Shown: piece after piece, positions 26,537 through 32,740 of the stretch
Layout of the letters: the number at the start of each line of letters is the position of its first letter
Numbering within the stretch: the stretch's first letter is position 1
IMG/VR virus record: IMGVR_UViG_3300012936_000076
Location: 1 to 33,692 of that record
Direction: 5' to 3' (one strand)
Length of the DNA stretch: 33,692 nucleotides
Source: a virus
Notes under the pieces: generated by a model
The model's database searches: none
Told to the model about the DNA's origin: nothing
The model's input: only the letters and a program-made list of their open reading frames with translations
Made by a program: the position numbers and the translations under genes

Positions 26537-26757
26537 CATCAGATCAAGTTTTGATTAATTTATTAATAGTTTCAGGATTTTCTTATTTGTCTCTTGGCGT
26601 AATCATGTGGTACGTTAAAAGTTCATTAAATAAACTAGCAGTTGAAGTGATTGAGTCTTCTAAGCACGTCAAAAATCAGAGAGAATTGTTAGCAAAGTGT
26701 AAGAAGCGTTTAAACCCTCTTCGGTACATGCTTTGGCCTTTAGAAATTTTTAAGTAG
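26533..26757 (+). CDS. Small single-pass membrane protein
   Basis: A 74-residue protein with one hydrophobic segment at about residues 7-28 (LINLLIVSGFSYLSLGVIMW), followed by a short amphipathic helix and a basic C-terminal part rich in Lys and Arg. Positive charges after the segment predict the C-terminus in the cytoplasm. One-TM phage proteins of this size include holin-like and spanin-like proteins, but there is no endolysin next to it and no lipobox, so neither is claimed. Confidence 0.5.
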   Translation: MTSDQVLINLLIVSGFSYLSLGVIMWYVKSSLNKLAVEVIESSKHVKNQRELLAKCKKRLNPLRYMLWPLEIFK

Positions 26758-26762
26758 GAACA

Positions 26763-27497
26763 ATGGCAATCAAGCCTGAAGAAAAGATCGAAATACTTCA
26801 GTACAAGCTTTACTTTGAAGAGCTTGAAATTGTCGAAAGCTTATTCCAGAAAGGTCAAGCAGACTTGCTTGCACACGTTACAAATTTTAGAGAGAATCTA
26901 TCTGAAGAAGTTGAGGGCCAGAGAGAAAACTTTAACGAACAATTTTTTGGTGATAGAGACATAGAAAAAAAGATCAGTGAAGATGATCCTGTCACTAACT
27001 TTGACGGTAACCAAGATATAGTAGATACGTCAGAAAAAAATTTAAAACCTGAATCTTGGGCAAAGCAGCTTTACAGAAAGATAGTGTTTTCTACTCACCC
27101 AGACAAAACTCAAAATTTTAACGTACCTTCACTCGTAAAAAAGCTTAATAAATACTACAATCTGACTGTAGATAGTTTCACCGAGGGTAATTATGAAAAT
27201 TTACTTTTTGTGGCCTTTGAATTAGATATTGAGCTTCCTGAAAATAAAGTTACTGAATTGATCAAGCCAAAAAACAAAAAAATGAATGCGATACTTGCGA
27301 GTAAAAAAAATAGCACTGAGTATCAATGGCAAACATTTCCAGAAGAAAGCAAGTATGTTGTGTTAAAGAATTACTTGACCTCGATGGGATATGTTTTTAA
27401 AGATAGTGATATAAAAGAAACATTTGAAAGAGTAAAAAGAATTAAGAGAAAATTAGGTACAAGACCTGTAAATCACATAAGAAGAAGAGTAAAATAA
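26763..27497 (+). CDS. J-domain (DnaJ-like) protein
   Basis: A 244-residue protein with a J-domain-type segment in the middle: SWAKQLYRKIVFSTHPDKTQ (about residues 97-116) has the helix II basic face and the diagnostic His112-Pro113-Asp114 loop. LVKKLNKYYNLTVDSFTEGN follows as helix III. The HPD loop is how J proteins stimulate the ATPase of Hsp70 (DnaK). The N-terminal ~90 residues are acidic and helical, and the C-terminal ~70 are basic and helical; neither part matches DnaJ zinc or substrate domains. It could redirect host DnaK to phage assembly or replication, or recruit it to a client. A TAGGA site precedes the start. Its stop codon is part of the hairpin before the next gene. Confidence 0.65.
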   Translation: MAIKPEEKIEILQYKLYFEELEIVESLFQKGQADLLAHVTNFRENLSEEVEGQRENFNEQFFGDRDIEKKISEDDPVTNFDGNQDIVDTSEKNLKPESWAKQLYRKIVFSTHPDKTQNFNVPSLVKKLNKYYNLTVDSFTEGNYENLLFVAFELDIELPENKVTELIKPKNKKMNAILASKKNSTEYQWQTFPEESKYVVLKNYLTSMGYVFKDSDIKETFERVKRIKRKLGTRPVNHIRRRVK

Positions 27498-27511
27498 CCT
27501 TAACGAGGTTA
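27495..27511 (+). promoter_or_regulatory. Hairpin covering the ribosome site of the MBD4-like glycosylase gene
   Basis: TAACCT (27495-27500) can pair with AGGTTA (27506-27511) around TAACG. The ribosome site GAGG (27505-27508) lies in the 3' arm, and the 5' arm starts with the stop codon of the J-domain gene. A ribosome ending translation there would open the hairpin, so this looks like translational coupling. It is only six base pairs, so the effect may be modest. Confidence 0.4.
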
Positions 27512-27514
27512 GCT

Positions 27515-27934
27515 ATGTCTCCTTACGGGCTTTTGCAAGAAGAAATAAACTATGATCCGTGGAAGATTTTTGTTTGCTGTATATTTTGCAACTTGACAAA
27601 AAGAGTTTCAGCCGAACCTTACTTCAGACAAGTTTTAAGATTGTGGCCTCAACCCTCAAAACTAGCATATGCTAGCGAATCTGAAGTAGCTGCAGTTATA
27701 AAACCTCTTGGCCTATCTAAGCGTCGAGCAAAAGCGCTTGTCAGAATGTCAAAAGATTATCTATCAAAAGAGTGGCAAGATGATCCAACTAAGCTTTACG
27801 GGATTGGAAAGTACGGATCAGATGCTTATAAGATTTTTTGTACTCCCTTTTGGAAAGAAGTAGAACCAAAAGATGGAGCTTTGGTAAACTATCACAACTG
27901 GTTAAAGGAGTTTGAAGATGCCAGAAGGACCTGA
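27515..27934 (+). CDS. HhH-GPD DNA glycosylase, MBD4-like (thymine/uracil type)
   Basis: A 139-residue stand-alone DNA glycosylase that reads like the catalytic domain of vertebrate MBD4. In order: SPYGLLQEEINYDPWKIFV (residues 2-20), VIKPLGLSKRRAKALV (61-76), the helix-hairpin-helix LYGIGKYGSDAYKIF (94-108), and VEPKDGALVNYHNWL (116-130), where Asp120 matches the catalytic Asp560 of human MBD4. There are no clustered cysteines, so it lacks the iron-sulfur cluster of endonuclease III. MBD4 removes T or U opposite G, and related damaged pyrimidines. One change is visible: human MBD4 has LNRT where this protein has CNLT (Asn26-Leu27-Thr28), so the DNA-probing arginine is replaced by leucine. 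It overlaps the Fpg/Nei-like gene by 17 bases, so the two glycosylases are made together. Confidence 0.85.
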   Translation: MSPYGLLQEEINYDPWKIFVCCIFCNLTKRVSAEPYFRQVLRLWPQPSKLAYASESEVAAVIKPLGLSKRRAKALVRMSKDYLSKEWQDDPTKLYGIGKYGSDAYKIFCTPFWKEVEPKDGALVNYHNWLKEFEDARRT

Positions 27935-28748
27935 ATGCGCAGCTACTGCACAGTCAATTAACAACTTTATGACCGATAAAATCTTAACTAATGTTGAGGT
28001 TTTGTCAGGAAGGTATACTAAAAAGTCGCCTCAAGGGTTAGACTGTTTTAAAGCTATGCTTCCTATAAACTGTGCCGGTTGGGGATCAAAAGGTAAGTTT
28101 ATTTATGGCGGTTTTGGCCCGGGAGGATCTGAAATACAGTGTTTTGTGTGGAATACATTAGGCATGTCAGGATATTGGTCTTACAGCGAGAAAAAACATT
28201 CTCGTGTAAGGTTTGATTTTGAAGACGGATCTTCAATCTGGTACACAGATACTAGAAACTTTGGTACTCTAAAGTTTGCCATGAATTTTGAAGAAACTCA
28301 AGAAAAGCTACTTCAGCTTGGACCAGATCCTCTTACTCATGACATACACATAGACGTATTTAAGGATCGACTTTTTAAGAAAAACAGAAAAGGTGAAAAG
28401 ACAATTTGCGAAGCTCTAATGAATCAAAAGACTGTCGCAGGGGTAGGAAACTATATTAAGGCTGAAGTTCTTTGGCTTTCAAAAGTTTCACCACTTAGAA
28501 CTGTCAACAGTCTCACTGACGAAGAAGTAATTTCGCTGAGAGACAATATCCAGTCAGTTATTAGAACTTCTTTTCAAAACGGAGGAGCCACTATTAAAAG
28601 CTTTTACGGCGCAGATGGGTCAAAAGGTACATATTCAAGCAAGTTTTTAGTGTACAATCAAAAGCTTGACCCTTATAATAATAATGTAGTTAAAACTAAA
28701 ACTCCTGATGGCAGAACGACACATTGGGTACCACAAATTCAAAAATAG
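27918..28748 (+). CDS. Fpg/Nei-family DNA glycosylase/AP lyase with zincless finger
   Basis: A 276-residue base-excision enzyme. The N-terminus is MPEGPE, giving the catalytic Pro2 and Glu3 after Met removal; this fixes the start at 27918, with AAAGGAG seven bases before it. A helix-two-turn-helix DNA-binding segment is at about residues 169-192 (NQKTVAGVGNYIKAEVLWL). The C-terminal hairpin (about 245-276) keeps the finger arginine in DGRTTHWVP but has lost all four zinc cysteines (LDPY, NNNV, WVPQIQ). Zincless fingers are known in NEIL1, plant and fungal Fpg, and Mimivirus Nei. These enzymes excise oxidised purines or pyrimidines and cut the strand by beta/delta elimination, so this one could also process abasic sites left by the MBD4-like enzyme beside it. 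Confidence 0.9.
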   Translation: MPEGPECAATAQSINNFMTDKILTNVEVLSGRYTKKSPQGLDCFKAMLPINCAGWGSKGKFIYGGFGPGGSEIQCFVWNTLGMSGYWSYSEKKHSRVRFDFEDGSSIWYTDTRNFGTLKFAMNFEETQEKLLQLGPDPLTHDIHIDVFKDRLFKKNRKGEKTICEALMNQKTVAGVGNYIKAEVLWLSKVSPLRTVNSLTDEEVISLRDNIQSVIRTSFQNGGATIKSFYGADGSKGTYSSKFLVYNQKLDPYNNNVVKTKTPDGRTTHWVPQIQK

Positions 28749-28756
28749 GAGAAACA

Positions 28757-28975
28757 ATGAAACTTAGCGACGCAACTATTGCTCACATCGCACAGTTAGT
28801 GCAGCTTGCAATGTTAACAGGAACAGATGTGGTTGACCACATGAGAATGATGACTTTGGTAGAAAATGAAGGTCAACTATTTTCAGATCCAGATTATGAG
28901 TCTCAGAGCGACGATAACATCCAAAAGATGATTCAAGAAGCTGTAAGAATGCAGAGTGAGACCTCAGAGAGCTAG
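28757..28975 (+). CDS. Small acidic helical phage protein, unknown
   Basis: A 72-residue protein starting at ATG 28757 behind a clear TAGGAG site; an upstream in-frame start is ignored because it lies inside the glycosylase gene without a ribosome site. The sequence has KLSDATIAHIAQLVQLAMLT and a TGTDVVDHMRMMTL helix, then an acidic, Asp/Ser/Glu-rich end. I cannot assign a family or function. It sits between the glycosylases and the nucleotide enzymes. Confidence 0.6.
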   Translation: MKLSDATIAHIAQLVQLAMLTGTDVVDHMRMMTLVENEGQLFSDPDYESQSDDNIQKMIQEAVRMQSETSES

Positions 28976-28980
28976 TACAC

Positions 28981-29358
28981 ATGAATTGCAACCTGCAAAA
29001 AATGTTTAAACTTAGAAATGAGTTTATCTCTGAAATGAGAGAAGCTCGACCTGGATCTTATCCAGATTTGCCACTTAATCTAAGTAAGAAAAATTCTCAA
29101 CAATTCTGTAGAGATTTGGCCCTGAGGGGTGTTGAAGAAATGTTTGAAGCACTTCAGCACTTGAAAAACTGGAAGCCTCACAGAATGACTGAGTTTAACG
29201 AAGGGCCTGATAGGGAAGAGTTCTTAGAAGAAATAGTTGATGCATTAAATTATTTTTTCTCTCTTCTCATCGCATCAGGTTTTAATGAGGACGATCTTTA
29301 TGAATCTTATGTCAGGAAGCATGAGATCATAATGAATAGGTTGAAGGAAGGTTATTAG
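28981..29358 (+). CDS. dUTPase/MazG-like nucleotide pyrophosphohydrolase (all-alpha)
   Basis: A 125-residue all-helical NTP pyrophosphatase. The metal site is visible as Glu53-xx-Glu56 in GVEEMFEALQHLKNW and Glu84-xx-Asp87 in LEEIVDALNYFFSLL. The following GFNEDDLYESYVRKHEIIMN, with RLKEGY at the end, is the ending of dimeric dUTPases and phage dCTPase/dUTPases. It would hydrolyse dUTP (or a related dNTP) to the monophosphate, supplying dUMP to the ThyX downstream and keeping uracil out of DNA, in line with the neighbouring glycosylases. The fold is confident; dUTP specificity is inferred. It overlaps the next gene by one base. Confidence 0.75.
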   Translation: MNCNLQKMFKLRNEFISEMREARPGSYPDLPLNLSKKNSQQFCRDLALRGVEEMFEALQHLKNWKPHRMTEFNEGPDREEFLEEIVDALNYFFSLLIASGFNEDDLYESYVRKHEIIMNRLKEGY

Positions 29359-30260
29359 TGAATTTTATAGAAATGATGAGGTTTCAAGCCAACTACAACG
29401 AGGCAAAGTTTGGAAAGCTTGAAACTAGTCAAAAAAGAGAAGTTAGTAAAGATTTAGCTTTAAACGCTTATAATTCAATTAACAAGATGATTGAAAAAAT
29501 GCGCGTTGATAGCGGTGTACCTGATGAGGATGACTTAGTCTATTCATCAATTGACGTTCTTCGCTATGTTATGTCAATGCTAAACTTGTGGGAAATAGCA
29601 CCCGAAGATGTGTCGTTAGCTTTTAGCTTAAAGGACACTTATTTAGAGCTTGATCATAAAATTAATACAAAAACATGGTCAGGTCAACCAGTAGCGATAG
29701 TTGATATTGACGACGTTCTTGCAGAATTTAGAACTCCTTTCGCAGAGTTTCTAAGTAGAGTCTATGATATTGAAGCTGACGTTGAAAGTGAACAATACTT
29801 CTTTGTCGAAGATATATTAAAAGCATCAGGAAATATTAACCCTGAAAAAGTTTTTGAATCTTTTGTTCAAGAGAGGCATTTTAGGTGTCTGCCTATTGTA
29901 GAAGACGCTCGTACATTTCTAGAAGATCTTAGGTCAAGAGGGTATTGGGTTCAGCTTTTGACAGCACGTCCTAAAAGCAATCTTAAGATATTTTATGATA
30001 CATACAGCTGGTTAACAACAACTGGATTACCTTTTGACAGGGTAGACTTTTCACCTGAAAAACTTAGATGGTGCATGAACTCAGAGTATTATGATACAAA
30101 TGCAATTAAATTTGCAGTTGATGACTCACCAAAGCACGCTATCGAGTATGCCGATCACGGAATACAAGTCAAGGTACCTGTTAAGAGTTACAATAGACAT
30201 ATTTCTGACAACAAGAATATTACTTTTTACAGTGAATTAAAAGAAATAATAGGAGTATAA
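29358..30260 (+). CDS. HAD-family 5'(3')-deoxyribonucleotidase fused to a degenerate MazG-like domain
   Basis: A 300-residue two-part protein with a GTG start in the upstream stop codon. Residues 1-~100 are helical with a MazG-like build (VYSSIDVLRYVMSMLNLW, then DTYLELDH), but the acidic pairs expected to bind metal are mostly replaced, so this part is probably inactive or serves oligomerisation. Residues ~108-300 are a HAD phosphatase: Asp116-x-Asp118-x-Val120 in AIVDIDDVLAEF, the LLTARP threonine motif, and the KFAVDDSPKHAIEYA acidic pair. The pattern fits 5'(3')-deoxyribonucleotidases, which convert dNMP to nucleoside. Coupled with the dUTPase, ThyX and deoxyribosyltransferase around it, a role in pyrimidine deoxynucleotide balance is likely. 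Confidence 0.75.
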   Translation: MNFIEMMRFQANYNEAKFGKLETSQKREVSKDLALNAYNSINKMIEKMRVDSGVPDEDDLVYSSIDVLRYVMSMLNLWEIAPEDVSLAFSLKDTYLELDHKINTKTWSGQPVAIVDIDDVLAEFRTPFAEFLSRVYDIEADVESEQYFFVEDILKASGNINPEKVFESFVQERHFRCLPIVEDARTFLEDLRSRGYWVQLLTARPKSNLKIFYDTYSWLTTTGLPFDRVDFSPEKLRWCMNSEYYDTNAIKFAVDDSPKHAIEYADHGIQVKVPVKSYNRHISDNKNITFYSELKEIIGV

Positions 30261-30261
30261 A

Positions 30262-30495
30262 ATGAGAGAACAACAAAAGAATATTCAAAAGTTTTCCTGG
30301 GAAGGGAAGAAGATTTTCTCGGAATATGAAAAAGCAGCCGCTTTTAGAGATTCTCTAAAAGAAGAAGGATTTGAGCATGTCAAGATAAGAAGGTGCGGTC
30401 CTGGAGGAGTAAATTTTAAAGTTCTTATAGGAAAACCTGTAAAAACAAACAAAAAAGCAAATAATAAAAACACAAACAAAAGGAAGGATACCTAA
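30262..30495 (+). CDS. Small basic protein, unknown
   Basis: A 77-residue protein behind AGGAG. The first two thirds have a small alpha-beta pattern (KIFSEYEKAAAFRDSLKEEG, then VKIRRCGPGGVNFKVLIGKP), while the last 20 residues are nearly all Lys, Asn and Thr, probably disordered. This RRCGPGG-FKV pattern appears in small phage proteins, and the basic tail hints at nucleic-acid binding; no function can be given. The ThyX gene starts directly after its stop. Confidence 0.6.
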   Translation: MREQQKNIQKFSWEGKKIFSEYEKAAAFRDSLKEEGFEHVKIRRCGPGGVNFKVLIGKPVKTNKKANNKNTNKRKDT

Positions 30496-31479
30496 ATGCC
30501 AATTAATAAGTCGCTTACGCCTGTTACGTTACCGATGGATTTAAAGTTTGACCAAGCTCCATCAACAACGTTCACCAATAACCTTCGTGCTCTCGGTGTT
30601 GAGCTAGTTGATCACCCAACGAGATCACAAGCACTCAACGTCGCATGGCAGTACGTGAAAGCAACGTGGGCCGATCATCATGATGAGACCAATCCTTCAA
30701 CTACTTCTATGAAGGAACTTTCTCAGAATCTTGAAGATGTCTTAAACTTTAGAGCGCTTCCAACTCCGATGGAGTGTCTAGGGTTTACTTTTAAATTAAG
30801 CGGCCTTTCTTTCCAAGAAGTTACACACATTATTCGACACAGAGCAGGTTCTTTCGCAGCGCAATGCACAGGTGATAGAGACCTTCGTGATGACGACGCA
30901 GTTATTCCTGAAGCAGTAGAAAACTCTCCAGAATTTTTACGTCGATACATGGACATTGTAAGAGATTCAAAGCAGCTTTACGCAGATATGACTGACTCAA
31001 AAGATGTGTCTATGATGGACGCTAGGATGATCTTACCTAAGTGCATGACATCTTTCTACCTTATGCGCATGAATCTCAAAGATCTGCTCGGATTCATCCG
31101 ACAGCGCCAAGATCGACAGATTCAACCTGCTGCTGATAATATTCTTGCAGCGTACATGGCCCGCGAACTAATTCGTGTTCTTCCCGAGGCTTCTACAGCA
31201 ATCAACTTTGAAAAGCCTGACATGCATTATGTTAAGACTTTTAGAGTCAAGGAAGGTGACGGATTTACTTCAAGAGGTACAAACTTGTACTGGCCCGAAC
31301 CCAAGAACGATATCTTTGAGTTTCATCCTGATGACACCATCTACCAGGCTCGCCGCGAAGAGATTAACGGTACAAACAACCCTGGAACGCTGACAGTCTT
31401 CGAAGATATCTGGGAAAGTACAATGAAAGAAATTGACGAAATGAAAGATAACTATGAAACATTTATGGAGAGAAGATAA
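30496..31479 (+). CDS. thyX: Flavin-dependent thymidylate synthase (ThyX), divergent
   Basis: A 327-residue ThyX-family enzyme, which would methylate dUMP to dTMP using methylenetetrahydrofolate and FAD/NADPH. The signature is IIRHRAGSFAAQC: Arg114-His115-Arg116 followed by seven residues and then Cys124, where the family has serine (RHRx7S). A second conserved segment, FIRQRQDRQIQPAADNILA (about 198-216), matches the ThyX region near its catalytic arginine, although the usual AQxE reads IQxA. The protein is longer than the common 220-260 residues, with an extra N-terminal part and a ~70-residue C-terminal extension. The altered signature leaves open a changed substrate, for example another pyrimidine. 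It follows the dUTPase-like gene cluster and overlaps the next gene by one base. Confidence 0.85.
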   Translation: MPINKSLTPVTLPMDLKFDQAPSTTFTNNLRALGVELVDHPTRSQALNVAWQYVKATWADHHDETNPSTTSMKELSQNLEDVLNFRALPTPMECLGFTFKLSGLSFQEVTHIIRHRAGSFAAQCTGDRDLRDDDAVIPEAVENSPEFLRRYMDIVRDSKQLYADMTDSKDVSMMDARMILPKCMTSFYLMRMNLKDLLGFIRQRQDRQIQPAADNILAAYMARELIRVLPEASTAINFEKPDMHYVKTFRVKEGDGFTSRGTNLYWPEPKNDIFEFHPDDTIYQARREEINGTNNPGTLTVFEDIWESTMKEIDEMKDNYETFMERR

Positions 31480-31931
31480 TGAGTATGAACAAGTGTTACA
31501 TTGCAAGCGGATGGTTTTCACCTGAGTGGCTTGAGGAATTAGAGAATATTAAGACAACGTTAGAATCTAAAGGTCTTAATTATTTTTCACCAAAAGATGA
31601 AAATCTTTGTTCACCCGACTCCACAGTAAACTTCCAAGATCAGGTTTTCAATGGAAACATTCGCGGAATGGAAGAATGTGACTGGATGCTTTGCAACACA
31701 CGCAATAAAGATATGGGCACTATCTTTGAAGCAGGTTACTTTCACAAATTAGGTAAACCGATTGTCTACTTCTGTGCAGGCCTTCCACCAGGAGCACAAT
31801 TTAATCTGATGCTAGCAGCTAGCGGCGAAGCTGTTTGTACCTCCTTAGATGATCTCGACGCTTATCTTCAGCGCTGTATTGACGAAGGTAGCAATATTCT
31901 TCCGAGACGATACCAGGGTAAGATTGAGTAA
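31479..31931 (+). CDS. Nucleoside 2-deoxyribosyltransferase-like protein
   Basis: A 150-residue Rossmann-like enzyme of the nucleoside 2-deoxyribosyltransferase superfamily. The start has CYIASGWFSPEW, the middle GNIRGMEECDWMLCN, and then DMGTIFEAGYFHKLGKPIVYF, where Asp78 and Glu84 match the substrate-binding Asp and nucleophile Glu of the family. Members transfer or hydrolyse the deoxyribose of nucleosides and nucleotides (NDT, DNPH1 or similar). With the nucleotidase upstream, it could salvage or remove particular bases. The substrate is not readable from the sequence. It is the last gene before a terminator-like hairpin. Confidence 0.75.
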   Translation: MSMNKCYIASGWFSPEWLEELENIKTTLESKGLNYFSPKDENLCSPDSTVNFQDQVFNGNIRGMEECDWMLCNTRNKDMGTIFEAGYFHKLGKPIVYFCAGLPPGAQFNLMLAASGEAVCTSLDDLDAYLQRCIDEGSNILPRRYQGKIE

Positions 31932-31960
31932 AAAATACTAACATAACAGTTAAAAACAGT

Positions 31961-31993
31961 CTCCTCGTGATAGTTATTCGCGAGGAGTTTTTT
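31961..31993 (+). terminator. Terminator-like hairpin containing the ribosome site of the next gene
   Basis: CTCCTCGTGA (31961-31970) pairs with TCGCGAGGAG (31978-31987) with one T-G wobble and a seven-base loop, followed by six T (31988-31993). It ends the transcripts of the nucleotide cassette. The 3' arm holds GAGGAG, the ribosome site for the ATG at 31994, so read-through RNA would hide that site. RNA starting inside the hairpin would expose it, as described for T4 gene e. Confidence 0.75.
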
Positions 31994-32731
31994 ATGAAAA
32001 TTACAAAGTCACAGCTACGAAGAATTATTGTCGAGTCAATCTTGAATGAAGACGGATACGAACAGATCATGTCAAGTTTAGGCGGAAAAAGAGACAACGG
32101 CCTTCTTGTCCCAGATGACGCTAACAAAGATGCTATACTTATTCACATGGCGGGAACATCGTACGGAATGGGAACAAGAAAGGACGGACGAGGAATTGGC
32201 ATGGAAAAGAACTCCATGGAAGGAATTGCAAAAGCCACCGGTAAAGATCTGTCTAAGAAAAACTACTATATCTGGAGAGGACTCTCTGAATACTGGGATT
32301 CTGGCATGACTAAACTTCCAGCATCTGGAAGAATGGGCGATCCTTACCTGTACATGCCTTCTTCGATCGGAAAAGATGGGTTTATTAACAAGGTGAGAGT
32401 TGTCGCAGGGCCACAAGCAAAAGCAATAGGTAGAACTATATCTGCTGATGCTTTGCAAGGAAAGCCTGCAAACTTAGCAGACATGGCGAAAGATCAACTT
32501 ATCGCACTGGGTGAACAAATTGCTGACTTTGTCAAAGAAGCTTACGATGCAGGTGTCGAAATGTCAGATGACGTTGAAAAGTTTGCTTCAAGAGTAGCTT
32601 CAAAATACTTAGGTGTTAAAGAGTCGACTGCTAGAAAATTTGTAAAATCATTTATTATTGGTGCTAGTTCACTCACAGGAATTGTAGGAATGGCAGCAAC
32701 AGCTGCGACCGTGTTACCTGATAGAAGTTGA
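31994..32731 (+). CDS. Unknown protein with QLRxIIVE N-terminal tag (putative injected/capsid protein)
   Basis: A 245-residue protein starting at ATG 31994, six bases after GAGGAG; an earlier in-frame start at 31967 would lie inside the terminator hairpin. Residues 1-16 (MKITKSQLRRIIVESI) match the start of the next protein in QLR-x-IIVE-x-I. I-V-E is a T4 gp21-type prohead protease site (I/L-x-E). The middle has Gly-rich and aromatic segments (DAILIHMAGTSYGMGTRKDG, NYYIWRGLSEYW) without a known family. The end (about 210-240) has a hydrophobic Ala/Gly/Ser stretch, FIIGASSLTGIVGMAATAAT, which could cross or disturb a membrane. It may be a packaged, injected protein; this is inference. Confidence 0.6.
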   Translation: MKITKSQLRRIIVESILNEDGYEQIMSSLGGKRDNGLLVPDDANKDAILIHMAGTSYGMGTRKDGRGIGMEKNSMEGIAKATGKDLSKKNYYIWRGLSEYWDSGMTKLPASGRMGDPYLYMPSSIGKDGFINKVRVVAGPQAKAIGRTISADALQGKPANLADMAKDQLIALGEQIADFVKEAYDAGVEMSDDVEKFASRVASKYLGVKESTARKFVKSFIIGASSLTGIVGMAATAATVLPDRS

Positions 32732-32740
32732 GACTTACTG

